The notes beneath the pieces were generated by a model, which searched no databases, had not been told where the DNA came from, and saw only the letters and a list, made by a program, of their open reading frames with translations. Source: Paenibacillus sp. JDR-2 (lineage in GTDB: Bacteria > Bacillota > Bacilli > Paenibacillales > Paenibacillaceae). From it: a stretch of 64,000 nucleotides of DNA. The stretch covers positions 2,991,001 through 3,055,000 of the forward strand of contig NC_012914.1 in NCBI RefSeq assembly GCF_000023585.1, written 5' to 3'. The position numbers and the translations under genes are program-made. Positions 24,904 through 32,994 of the stretch are shown here, piece after piece; within the stretch, counting starts at the first letter, position 1; every line of letters begins with the position of its first letter.

Positions 24904-25872
24904 GTGGGCATTCGCATTATCAAAACCGCATTAGCAGCCATTATCGCCATTTATTCGGCCGTGTATTTGAACTTGGAGCCGCCGCTTGGTGCGGGTATTC
25001 TTGCTATTCTCGGTGTAGAAGTCAGCCGGATGAAAGGGCTGAAGAGCGCTATTCAGCGTTTCGTCGCTTCTTCGCTGGGACTTTTTTTTGCCTCTTTGGT
25101 CTTTACGATCTTTGGCTTTCATATTTGGGTAGTGGCGTTATTTATTTTGATGACGTTCCCGGTATTGGCGCGTTTTCAACTAAAGGACGGCATCGTAACC
25201 AGCGCGGTTATCGTATTCCAGCTATTCAATCATGGGGAAGTCACCGTTGACGTATTGGAAAACGAAGTACTGCTCATGATTTGCGGTCTCGGCTGGGCAA
25301 CCGTGATCAACTTCATCTATATGCCGAAGGATCAGCATCTGCTCGAGTCGCTCAAAGCTTCCGTCGAGAAGCTGTTTGGCGATATTTTCACCGAGATGGG
25401 CAGGACGCTCCGCGAACCTTCGCATATTTGGAACGGCAGCGAGCTGCTTGAGGTTCACAGGATTATAGATGAAGGCGCCCGCCGGGCCGTGCTGAACAAG
25501 GAGAACCGGCTATTCGGGCAAGAGCATTATTGGTCCACTTATTTTGAAATGCGGCGTCTCCAGCTCGAGTCGGTGCAGGCCATGCTGGAGGAGCTGGCGC
25601 TCATCTACGAGAAGCTGCCGCAGAACGAACCGCTTGCGGAGCTGCTGGAGCTCCTATCCGGAGAAGTGAAATCCGAGGTATACCGCGGGATAACGGAGAA
25701 ACGCTTGTCCGAGCTGAGACAGCTGTACAAGTCGATGGAGCTTCCGCGCACGCGTGACGAGTTCGAGCTTCGCGCCGCTATTTTGAAGATGACGATGGAG
25801 CTTGAAAGATATTTGGCAATCGCCAAACGATTAAAGAAAAGAAATGTCATGTTAGACAAAGCGGAGCCATAA
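24904..25872 (+). CDS. Aromatic acid exporter (ArAE)-like membrane protein, YqjA type
   Basis: The protein has 322 residues from the GTG at 24904 (GAGGG 6 bases upstream). The N-terminal 140 residues hold four to five hydrophobic segments (IIKTALAAIIAIYSAVYLNL, GLFFASLVFTIFGFHIWVVALFILMTF, NEVLLMICGLGWATVINFIYM). The remainder is a soluble helical domain rich in Glu, Leu and Arg, as in the ArAE/FUSC-like YqjA proteins of Bacilli. The family is predicted to export aromatic carboxylates. It begins 38 bases after the permease with no terminator between, so it may be cotranscribed with the importer; whether it acts with it is unknown. Confidence 0.78.
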   Translation: MGIRIIKTALAAIIAIYSAVYLNLEPPLGAGILAILGVEVSRMKGLKSAIQRFVASSLGLFFASLVFTIFGFHIWVVALFILMTFPVLARFQLKDGIVTSAVIVFQLFNHGEVTVDVLENEVLLMICGLGWATVINFIYMPKDQHLLESLKASVEKLFGDIFTEMGRTLREPSHIWNGSELLEVHRIIDEGARRAVLNKENRLFGQEHYWSTYFEMRRLQLESVQAMLEELALIYEKLPQNEPLAELLELLSGEVKSEVYRGITEKRLSELRQLYKSMELPRTRDEFELRAAILKMTMELERYLAIAKRLKKRNVMLDKAEP

Positions 25873-25914
25873 AATAAAGAGGGATAAAATTCGTGGCGGC
25901 GCGGGAAAGATTCA

Positions 25915-25944
25915 GTCACCCTAGACGAATGACCTGCATACACT
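25915..25944 (+). promoter_or_regulatory. Candidate sigma-E-type sporulation promoter of cotE
   Basis: CATACACT (25937-25944) matches the mother-cell sigma-E -10 pattern CATACAnT, with GTCACCC 15 bases upstream as a weak -35. cotE of B. subtilis is known to be transcribed by mother-cell sigma factors, which supports the call. Confidence 0.5.
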
Positions 25945-25978
25945 TTAAATGAATGATTGTATGGAGGAGGTTAAATCG

Positions 25979-26536
25979 ATGACATTTGCAGATAAACAGC
26001 TACAAGGTAGAGAGATTATAACGAAAGCTGTCTGCGGGAAAGGTCGTAAGTTTTCCACTGTCTCTCATACCGTAACACCGCCTCATCACCCGACCAGCAT
26101 ATTGGGTGCGTGGGTAATCAACCACCAATATGAAGCGGTTCGATCGGGCGACGGAATTGAGGTAATTGGTACTTACGATCTCAACATTTGGTATTCGTAT
26201 AGCAAGAATTCGCAAACGGACGTAGCAAAAGAAACCGTACATTATGTAGAGCATGTGCCTCTTTCTTATCTGGATCCTAAGCATCGGTCTTCCACGGAAG
26301 AAGTATCCGCCGATTGCATTCAGGAGCCTAACTGCATTGAGGCCAACATCTCAACAAGCGGTTCCGGCGTTGTCGTCCGCGTTGAGCGCGAGTATGCGGT
26401 TGAAATGATCGCCGAGACAAAAGTTTGGGTAGCCTGCTTCCCGGGCGGCTACGACGACGGTAAAGAACTTGAGTTCGGTCTCGGCGACGGGGATTACGAG
26501 GATCTGGATCCAGACTTACTGGACGACGACCTGTAA
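25979..26536 (+). CDS. cotE: Outer spore coat morphogenetic protein CotE
   Basis: The protein has 185 residues (B. subtilis CotE 181) from the ATG at 25979, which follows GGAGGAGG. The sequence shows the CotE pattern throughout: REIITKAVCGKGRKFS, PPHHPTSILGAWVINHQY, GTYDLNIWYSYSKNSQT, and a strongly acidic C-terminus (DYEDLDPDLLDDDL). CotE is made in the mother cell, self-assembles around the forespore and recruits outer coat proteins. Here it is followed not by mutS but by an amidoligase and two CgeB-type glycosyltransferases, which are plausible spore-surface modifiers. A terminator follows at 26594. Confidence 0.96.
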   Translation: MTFADKQLQGREIITKAVCGKGRKFSTVSHTVTPPHHPTSILGAWVINHQYEAVRSGDGIEVIGTYDLNIWYSYSKNSQTDVAKETVHYVEHVPLSYLDPKHRSSTEEVSADCIQEPNCIEANISTSGSGVVVRVEREYAVEMIAETKVWVACFPGGYDDGKELEFGLGDGDYEDLDPDLLDDDL

Positions 26537-26593
26537 GCCGGAAGCACTTATCCGCTTCTGTACTGTAAGATATGCCGCTAAAGCGGTAAATTC

Positions 26594-26617
26594 GAGGGCG
26601 AAAGCCCTCTTTTTGTT
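26594..26617 (+). terminator. Terminator after cotE
   Basis: GAGGGC/GCCCTC hairpin with TTTTTGTT tail. A second small inverted repeat without T-run (GGGCAT/ATGCCC) lies at 26633-26651 before the next gene. Confidence 0.85.
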
Positions 26618-26694
26618 GAATTCATTTAATTTGGGCATTCGCCGCATGCCCTAAAAGTCGTAATCGAATCCAATAAAAAAGAAGGTGGGCGGGT

Positions 26695-27903
26695 ATGGCT
26701 GGAAATCGGCTGAACCGGCTTGACAACGAACGGCAGGCAATAGCTTTGACGGAAGCCGAAATGCAGGCAAGGTGGCTTCGAACAGGTCTTTATCGGGAGC
26801 AGCAGGAGGATGAACGGTTATACCGGGTTCTAGCAGCCGATCTCGCGTTGATTGAGCTCAAGCGGATTAACCGGGCAGGAAGGCCTTTAGGCAGCGGAGA
26901 ACCGATTGCGGACGCTGCTGCCGGACATCCTTCCGATTGGCCGGCGGATCCCGTGCTGCGCCGGGTAATCCGTAGGGCGATTGCGGGACTTTACGCAGTA
27001 GGAATAGATATTGGTGAAGCGGTTGTTGCGCTGGGGACGGACGGCCGTGTCTCGATGCGAACGGCAAAGAGGCGCAAAATAGGTCCGCTGTTGCTGTCTG
27101 AGGCTGAAGCGGAGCGTCAAGTAGCGCCGCTTCTTATCGGTGCGGATCCGGAGTTTGTGCTTATCCGGCCGGACGGCAAGATCGCTCCGGCCTCCCGGTA
27201 TTTGGGAGGCGTCGGCGGCGCAGCGGGCAGCGACGCCATGCTGATCGGGCGGCGGCTGATGTATCCCGTCGCCGAGCTTCGTCCCGAGCCGGCCGAGGAT
27301 CCTGCCGGGCTCACGGCCCACATCCGGCGGCTGCTGCTCCGCGCCGCCGGGCTTGTCAGCGACCCGAGCCTCCGCTGGGCCGCTGGTGCCATGCCCGTGC
27401 CGGGGCTTGCGCTCGGCGGGCATATCCATCTCAGCGGCGTGCGGCTGACGCCGCGCCTGCTGCGTTTGCTCGACAGCTACGCCGCGTTCCCGCTGGCGCT
27501 TGTCGAGGATCCCGCCGGGCGCGGGCGGCGCCCCCGCTACGGCGTCCTGGGCGATTACCGCCAGCAGCCGCATGGCGGCTTCGAATACCGGACGCTGCCG
27601 AGCTGGCTGGTGTCGCCGGCCGCGGCCAAAGCCGCCTTCGCGCTTGCGCTTCTCTGCGCGCGCGAGGCGGATGCCTTGCAGGACATACCGGCTCTTGACG
27701 AGCGGTATGTCGCAGCCTACTACGCCGGCGACCGCGCGGAGCTCGCCGGCTGTCTCGACGGCGTCGCCGTATCTATGACGGCGACGGCAAGCTACGCCGC
27801 GCTGGCGCCTTACATCGAGCCTTTGCTCGATGCGGCGCGGCGCGGCGCAACCTGGGATGAGCGGGCTGACATCCGCGTCAAATGGCGCATCCCGCGCCTG
27901 TAA
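26695..27903 (+). CDS. Predicted amidoligase (phiEco32-like COOH-NH2 ligase type 2)
   Basis: The protein has 402 residues; GGTGGGCGGG precedes the ATG. Residues 1 to about 145 are charged and helical, with no recognised domain. About residues 147-400 match what I recall of the COOH-NH2_lig type 2 family: GADPEFVL near residue 149, MYPVAELRPEPAEDP, LALGGHIHLSG near 241, and GGFEYRTLPSWL near 296, which supply the Glu/His metal- and ATP-binding residues of the glutamine-synthetase-like fold. Such enzymes are predicted to form amide bonds on peptides or proteins. From about 27200 to 27900 the DNA is markedly richer in G+C than its neighbours. Position beside cotE suggests a spore-coat modification, but that is inference. 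Confidence 0.7.
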   Translation: MAGNRLNRLDNERQAIALTEAEMQARWLRTGLYREQQEDERLYRVLAADLALIELKRINRAGRPLGSGEPIADAAAGHPSDWPADPVLRRVIRRAIAGLYAVGIDIGEAVVALGTDGRVSMRTAKRRKIGPLLLSEAEAERQVAPLLIGADPEFVLIRPDGKIAPASRYLGGVGGAAGSDAMLIGRRLMYPVAELRPEPAEDPAGLTAHIRRLLLRAAGLVSDPSLRWAAGAMPVPGLALGGHIHLSGVRLTPRLLRLLDSYAAFPLALVEDPAGRGRRPRYGVLGDYRQQPHGGFEYRTLPSWLVSPAAAKAAFALALLCAREADALQDIPALDERYVAAYYAGDRAELAGCLDGVAVSMTATASYAALAPYIEPLLDAARRGATWDERADIRVKWRIPRL

Positions 27904-27926
27904 GGGATGCGCCATTTTTAATGTTT
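27884..27926 (+). terminator. Terminator overlapping the end of the amidoligase gene
   Basis: GGCGCATCCC and GGGATGCGCC form a perfect 10-bp stem around the stop codon, followed by ATTTTTAATGTTTTT. Confidence 0.88.
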
Positions 27927-27972
27927 TTCTTGATCGCTAGCCTAACTTCGCTTTGCTATGCCGCGTCAACGA

Positions 27973-28953
27973 TCAACGAATAATATGATGCTTTCTCAGC
28001 TGCTCAAGCATATAAGCCGCGCGATGCTTGTAATGATGCTTTTGCACGGCTTCAAGGCCTTGCTCTTGGATCTTCCTGCGTTCCAGCGGATGCTTCAGAT
28101 AATAGCGAACCAGTTTTTTGGTCTCGTCGGCAGATCCCGCCACGACGAGCTCCTTGCCGGGACGGAACAATTCCCGGACGGCGGGCGTATCGTTCGTGAT
28201 CAGAAAACCTCCCGATCCCAATATTTCGTAAGTTCGCTGCGTAACCTGGGTCAAGTGGTTCTGCGGACCGATAACGATTCTGGCCGAGTTGTACACCTTG
28301 TGCGCGAGAGGGTATTTGAGATGGCCGTGAATCCATTTTAACGGGACCTTAACGCCAAGGAAGGGCTTCATGTTAGCCCATTGTCTGCCCCAGATATCAA
28401 TTCGGATGCCGCCTTGCACCAACGGTTTGATGAGCTGCTGCATCGATTCGATGCGGTAATGCTGCGGATATTTTTTCATGATTTCGGGATACCCGTTAGC
28501 AACGGCGGCAATTCGGCTGCGGTACTTCGGGAAGCTTTTGCCTGCGCGGTGCACCTTGGGATGAAAGCCGAAGTCCATATGGGCCGAAGGAATGCCGATG
28601 CCGGCATATTCCGCTATTTTGGACTTGCATATTGTAAAGACAAAGTCCGGCTGCACAGCCTGTACATAGGGGAGAGAAAACGCAGCATGATGGGTGGGGT
28701 CCTCGGTAGCCCAAAAGACAAACGGGATTTCCGTCGGCCTCACAAGGTCATGAACCAGCTGCCTTTTCTCCGGTTTATGCTGAAGCGTCCAACCGAGGCT
28801 AATGATTAGATCCGGCTTGAATTCGTCGAGCAATCCGAGGATAACAGCTTGGCTTAACGGGCCGGAAATCCGTACCTGATGCCCAAGATCGCGGAAGCCG
28901 TTAGGCAGTCCGTGAATCCACATGGGATGGCTTTCGAGAAATAAAATATTCAT
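27973..28953 (-). CDS. CgeB-like glycosyltransferase (downstream paralogue)
   Basis: The protein has 326 residues and starts MNILFLESHPMWIHGLPNGFRDLGHQV, the CgeB/DUF3880-type N-terminal Rossmann half. It ends in a GT4-like half with the glycosyltransferase motif TQRTYEILGSGGFLITNDTPAVRELF, where Glu and Gly-rich loops bind the nucleotide sugar. CgeB proteins of B. subtilis help mature the outermost spore layer. The gene overlaps its upstream paralogue by 4 bases (ATGA) and they share the same domain plan, so they arose by tandem duplication and act together. The sugar and acceptor are unknown. No signal peptide: it should act in the mother-cell cytoplasm. Confidence 0.82.
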   Translation of the reverse strand: MNILFLESHPMWIHGLPNGFRDLGHQVRISGPLSQAVILGLLDEFKPDLIISLGWTLQHKPEKRQLVHDLVRPTEIPFVFWATEDPTHHAAFSLPYVQAVQPDFVFTICKSKIAEYAGIGIPSAHMDFGFHPKVHRAGKSFPKYRSRIAAVANGYPEIMKKYPQHYRIESMQQLIKPLVQGGIRIDIWGRQWANMKPFLGVKVPLKWIHGHLKYPLAHKVYNSARIVIGPQNHLTQVTQRTYEILGSGGFLITNDTPAVRELFRPGKELVVAGSADETKKLVRYYLKHPLERRKIQEQGLEAVQKHHYKHRAAYMLEQLRKHHIIR

Positions 28954-29942
28954 GGGATAATACCTTCTCTCTTTAAAGCATCCAGCATGCTTTGTGCCCT
29001 CTTGGTATACGTGTGCTCGGCAATGGCGAGTCTTCCGTTCTGCCGGATTTGCTCGCGTTCCTTCGGATTCCCCAGATAATGCCGGACAAGCCGCAGGGTT
29101 TCCTGCGGGGATGAGGATAGAGCGGCGTCGCGGCCAGCCTGAAGCAGCTTTCTTACTCCCGCCGTATTGCAGGTAAGCAGAAATCCTTCGGAGCCGACAA
29201 TCTCGTAGGTTCGCTGGGTGGCCATATCCGTATAATTTTGCAGTCCGAGCATGATTTTAGCGGAGCCGTACACTTTGCAGGCGTCTTTATAGGCAATCGG
29301 CTTCTTGATCCAGCGGGTTGGCAATGATCGTCCGAGGTAAGGTTTCATTAAATGCCAGTTCCGTCCGTAAAAATCGATACGGTAGCCGGCTTTCAGCAGC
29401 GGCCGGATGAGGATGTTCATCGCCTTGCGGCGGTAGAGCTTGGGGTATCGCTTCAAGACGCCAGGATAAGCATTGGCTACCACGGCGATATCCGCCTTAT
29501 AGGGTTTTAGCGGCTTGATCCTGCGGTGAATACGGGGATGGAAAGCAAAGTCCAAATGCTCGCTGGCGTAGCCCAGCATGCGGAATCTTTCGGCTGCTTT
29601 GGCTGAAATCGTGAATACGAACGCGGGAGTTATTCTTTTTAGCAAAGGCAGCGTAAATTCGTCCGTAAAGTTCGGGTCTTCCGTAGACCAGTAAATTAGA
29701 GGAATATTGTTGTCCGAAGCAAATTTACGGATAAGCGTCTGCTTAGCGGGAGCGTGATCGCGTCCCCAGCCGACGTAGACAAGCAGATCCGGTTTGTTTT
29801 CGCTCAGGTGGCGGGTTAACGAACCGGAATGAACCGGACCGGACATCCGCACCTCATGCCCCAAATCCCTCAATCCGTCGGGCAGACCGTAGCTCCAAAT
29901 CCCTCCGCGCTCCAAAAATAAAATGTTGATGGATTTCACCAT
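28950..29942 (-). CDS. CgeB-like glycosyltransferase (upstream paralogue)
   Basis: The protein has about 330 residues. The start is uncertain: TTG 29951, ATG 29942 and GTG 29939 are in frame around a single TTGGAGGGG site. GTG has the best spacing, but ATG is listed. It shares the plan of its neighbour: INILFLERGGIWSYGLPDGLRDLGHEV, a middle with FDFYGRNWHLM-type sequence, and TQRTYEIVGSEGFLLTCNTAGVRKLL in the nucleotide-sugar half. The region upstream on the minus strand has AATACAAT (at 29999-30006, read on the minus strand), which is close to the sigma-E -10, but no clear -35. A role in glycosylation of the spore surface is the most likely, together with the downstream copy. Confidence 0.8.
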   Translation of the reverse strand: MVKSINILFLERGGIWSYGLPDGLRDLGHEVRMSGPVHSGSLTRHLSENKPDLLVYVGWGRDHAPAKQTLIRKFASDNNIPLIYWSTEDPNFTDEFTLPLLKRITPAFVFTISAKAAERFRMLGYASEHLDFAFHPRIHRRIKPLKPYKADIAVVANAYPGVLKRYPKLYRRKAMNILIRPLLKAGYRIDFYGRNWHLMKPYLGRSLPTRWIKKPIAYKDACKVYGSAKIMLGLQNYTDMATQRTYEIVGSEGFLLTCNTAGVRKLLQAGRDAALSSSPQETLRLVRHYLGNPKEREQIRQNGRLAIAEHTYTKRAQSMLDALKREGIIP

Positions 29943-30100
29943 CCCCTCCAATGGTTAGTCCGTGCCGTTCTTCTTCGACTTCGAGTCTAGTTAGTGGCAT
30001 TGTATTCACCGCAAGGTGCAGGGTATAGGCTTTCCCCCAGCTGCAACGGGCTTTTTCTTCCGGTTTCTTCCGTTGGCCTGCCCGGCAGGGGTTATGCAGG

Positions 30101-30129
30101 TTGGCGCGCGGCTATCGGCTTGGTATAAT
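30101..30129 (+). promoter_or_regulatory. Sigma-A promoter of mutS
   Basis: TTGGCG (30101-30106), exactly 17 bases of spacer, then a perfect TATAAT (30124-30129). Transcription would begin near 30136, giving a leader of about 125 bases that contains the whole second copy of the 59-bp repeat. Confidence 0.75.
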
Positions 30130-30155
30130 AGCAGAATGATGTTTTGTAAAATATA

Positions 30156-30214
30156 TATTTCACTCGCGAAACGTATGCTGCCTCTCCAAAGGAAGGCGCA
30201 GCCGTTTACGCTTG
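30156..30214. repeat. 59-bp imperfect-palindrome repeat, copy 2, in the mutS leader
   Basis: Same sequence as 17581-17639 with 4 substitutions out of 59. Downstream of the mutS promoter it would be transcribed and could fold, since its two halves are imperfect inverted repeats. It ends 45 bases before the mutS start. Confidence 0.75.
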
Positions 30215-30259
30215 AAAAATATAAGAAACTTAAATGCTATGTACCTGGGAGGGGCAACA

Positions 30260-32962
30260 GTGGCTGGTTATACCCCGATGATTCAACAATATCTCGCAAT
30301 TAAGGAGCAAGCGAAAGACGCGTTCCTTTTCTTCCGTCTCGGCGATTTCTACGAGATGTTTTTTGACGATGCTATAAATGCTTCGCGCGAGCTTGAAATT
30401 ACATTAACGGGCAGAGAGGGCGGCATGTCGGAGAAAATTCCGATGTGCGGCGTCCCTTATCATTCTGCGGAAAACTATATTGCAAGGCTTGTAGAAAAAG
30501 GCTTCAAGGTTGCGGTCTGCGAGCAGGTGGAAGACCCGAGTGCGGCCAAAGGCGTTGTACGCAGGGAAATCGTCCGCGTAATTACGCCGGGTACCGTCAT
30601 GGAATCGAAGTCGCTTGCGGACAAATCCAACAACTTTATCGTTTCCGTCGGTTCGGTCTCTACGGCTGCAATTGGCATGGCAGCCTGCGACTTGTCGACC
30701 GGCGAGTTGTACGCGACTTCGCTCGCTTTCAATATTGATACGTTAATTGATGAAATCAACGTCTATCAGCCTGCAGAAATCGTTGGCGACGAAAATCTGC
30801 TGGCACAGCTCAAGGAGCAGGCGGTATGGAACCGTCCCGTGCTTCTGACTAGCCGCAAGCCTATGGCTGAGGACAAGCTTCGCGAGCAGTTTGAAGCGTC
30901 GCAGCTGGAAGTACTGAACGAAACGCGTTACCGCGCGGTTAGCCTCTTGACCGGTTATCTGGATGAGACGCAGAAACGCTCCCTTGGCCATGTCCGTACA
31001 ATCCGCGCTTATGAGCCGAATCAATATATGATTCTGGACCATTACACGCGCCGCAATCTCGAGTTGACCGAGACGGTCCGCGACCGGAGCAAAAAAGGTT
31101 CTCTTCTGTGGCTGCTCGACCGGACCCAAACGTCGATGGGGGCAAGGCTGCTTAGACGCTGGATCGACAAGCCGCTTCTTAACCGTTCGAAGATTGAAGA
31201 ACGGTACGAAGCCGTTGATGCACTCTACCGGAATTTGATTGCCCGCGACGATATCCGTTCGGAGCTGAACCATGTTTACGATCTCGAACGGCTTGTTGGC
31301 CGGGTCGCTTTCGGCAGTGCGAACGGCAGGGATATGAACGCGCTGAGAAGCTCCATCCGCCGCACGCCGCAGCTCGTCGAGCTGGCGCGTCAAGCCGGGT
31401 CTGAGCGGCTTCGCCAGCTTGTTGACGGTCTGGATGACTGCTCCGATCTAGCCGATCTGATCGAGACGGTTATCGTGGACGAGCCTCCCGTTTCTATACG
31501 GGAAGGCGGATTAATCCGGGCCGGTTACGACGATTACCTAGATCAGCTTCGAGAAGCCAGCACGAACGGCAAGAAATGGCTTGCCGAGCTGGAGCGCCGG
31601 GAACGCGAAGCAACCGGCATCAAAACGATTAAAATCGGCTTTAACAAAGTGTTCGGTTATTATCTCGAGGTATCCAAAGGCGCCTTGGGCTTGCTGCCCG
31701 AAGGACGTTACGAACGGAAGCAGACGCTGGCGAACGCGGAACGCTTCGTAACGCCGGAGCTGAAGGAGAAGGAACGGCTTATTCTCGAAGCCGAGGACAA
31801 GATGGTTGATCTGGAGTACGCTCGCTTTATCGAGCTGCGGGATCATCTTGCCCTGCAGCTTCATCGTCTGCAGCGTTTGGCCGAGGTTGTGGCGGAGCTT
31901 GACGTCTATCAGTCGCTCGCTACGGTCAGCGCGGAGAGAAGATTTGTCCGTCCGGTTATAACCGATCAATACAATCTGGTTATTGAGGAAGGACGTCATC
32001 CGGTAGTCGAGGCGGTAATGGATGGCGTACCGTTTATCAATAATGCCACTTCGCTTCGCCAAGAGGAGCAGTCGATGCTGCTCATTACCGGCCCGAATAT
32101 GGCGGGTAAGAGCACCTATATGCGCCAGGTAGCCTTGATTTGCATCATGGCGCAGATCGGCTGCTTTGTGCCGGCAAAGACGGCGGAAATTCCAATGATC
32201 GACCGCATCTTTACACGAATTGGCGCAGCCGATGATCTCATCGGCGGTCAAAGCACCTTTATGGTCGAGATGAAGGATATTCAGCTAATGACGGAAAAGG
32301 CGACGGCTAGCAGTCTCGTTATCATTGACGAGCTTGGCCGCGGCACGTCAACTAGCGAAGGGATGTCTATCGCTCAGGCGGTCATCGAGTTCGTCCATCA
32401 CCATATCGGCTGTAAAGCGCTTGTGTCTACGCATTTCCATGAGTTGTCGCATTTGGAGGCTTCTCTTCCAAAGCTGGCGAATGCCTGCATGGCCGTACAG
32501 GAAAGCGGCGATCATGTGACCTTCCTGCGCAAGCTGATTCCCGGAGCGGCAAGCACAAGCTACGGGATTTATTGCGCAAGACTGGCGGGGCTTCCGAATT
32601 CCATTATTGACCGGGCTTATGTACTGCTTGAGCATTTGGAGGAAGAAGCTTCGGAGAAGCTGCCGGCAGGCACTGCCATTGCTTCCGCAAGTATGGCGGC
32701 TGAAGCTCCGGCAGTTCCGTCTTACGACGTTGTTCCCGAATCCGGGCTGGTATTTAAAGAAACGGCGGCCGCTGTTCAGCTCTCCATCTTTGACGATCCG
32801 GCAGCGCCGGCTGTACAGCCGGTTCAGGAGCAAGGGCGCCGCAAAGCCTCGCCGAAGGCCGAGCAGCTCGCGGACCAGCTCCGTAAGCTGGACTTGTTTA
32901 ATATGACGCCAATGCAAGCGATGCAATGGCTGAATGAAATGAAGCAGAAGCTGAACGATTAG
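30260..32962 (+). CDS. mutS: DNA mismatch repair protein MutS
   Basis: The protein has 900 residues from the GTG at 30260, favoured over upstream in-frame starts because GGGAGGGG lies 5 bases before it and MutS proteins begin at AGYTPMIQQY. The mismatch-recognition domain shows FFRLGDFYEMFFDDA (the Phe-x-Glu wedge). The ATPase domain has P-loop GPNMAGKSTYMRQ near residue 612, DELGRGTST Walker B/signature and STHFHELS. A disordered stretch (about 800-870) precedes a C-terminal helix, and the total is a little longer than B. subtilis MutS. It finds mismatches and recruits MutL, which follows 32 bases later. The order cotE-mutS-mutL of B. subtilis is interrupted here on the 5' side. Confidence 0.98.
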   Translation: MAGYTPMIQQYLAIKEQAKDAFLFFRLGDFYEMFFDDAINASRELEITLTGREGGMSEKIPMCGVPYHSAENYIARLVEKGFKVAVCEQVEDPSAAKGVVRREIVRVITPGTVMESKSLADKSNNFIVSVGSVSTAAIGMAACDLSTGELYATSLAFNIDTLIDEINVYQPAEIVGDENLLAQLKEQAVWNRPVLLTSRKPMAEDKLREQFEASQLEVLNETRYRAVSLLTGYLDETQKRSLGHVRTIRAYEPNQYMILDHYTRRNLELTETVRDRSKKGSLLWLLDRTQTSMGARLLRRWIDKPLLNRSKIEERYEAVDALYRNLIARDDIRSELNHVYDLERLVGRVAFGSANGRDMNALRSSIRRTPQLVELARQAGSERLRQLVDGLDDCSDLADLIETVIVDEPPVSIREGGLIRAGYDDYLDQLREASTNGKKWLAELERREREATGIKTIKIGFNKVFGYYLEVSKGALGLLPEGRYERKQTLANAERFVTPELKEKERLILEAEDKMVDLEYARFIELRDHLALQLHRLQRLAEVVAELDVYQSLATVSAERRFVRPVITDQYNLVIEEGRHPVVEAVMDGVPFINNATSLRQEEQSMLLITGPNMAGKSTYMRQVALICIMAQIGCFVPAKTAEIPMIDRIFTRIGAADDLIGGQSTFMVEMKDIQLMTEKATASSLVIIDELGRGTSTSEGMSIAQAVIEFVHHHIGCKALVSTHFHELSHLEASLPKLANACMAVQESGDHVTFLRKLIPGAASTSYGIYCARLAGLPNSIIDRAYVLLEHLEEEASEKLPAGTAIASASMAAEAPAVPSYDVVPESGLVFKETAAAVQLSIFDDPAAPAVQPVQEQGRRKASPKAEQLADQLRKLDLFNMTPMQAMQWLNEMKQKLND

Positions 32963-32994
32963 CATAGAAGTTTTAGACGCAAGGAGGGGTTTGC

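Noticed and set aside
26887-27915. 342-residue minus-strand frame opposite the amidoligase gene
   Set aside because: Long antisense frames are expected in G+C-rich codons; the plus-strand protein has the family motifs, and this one has none.
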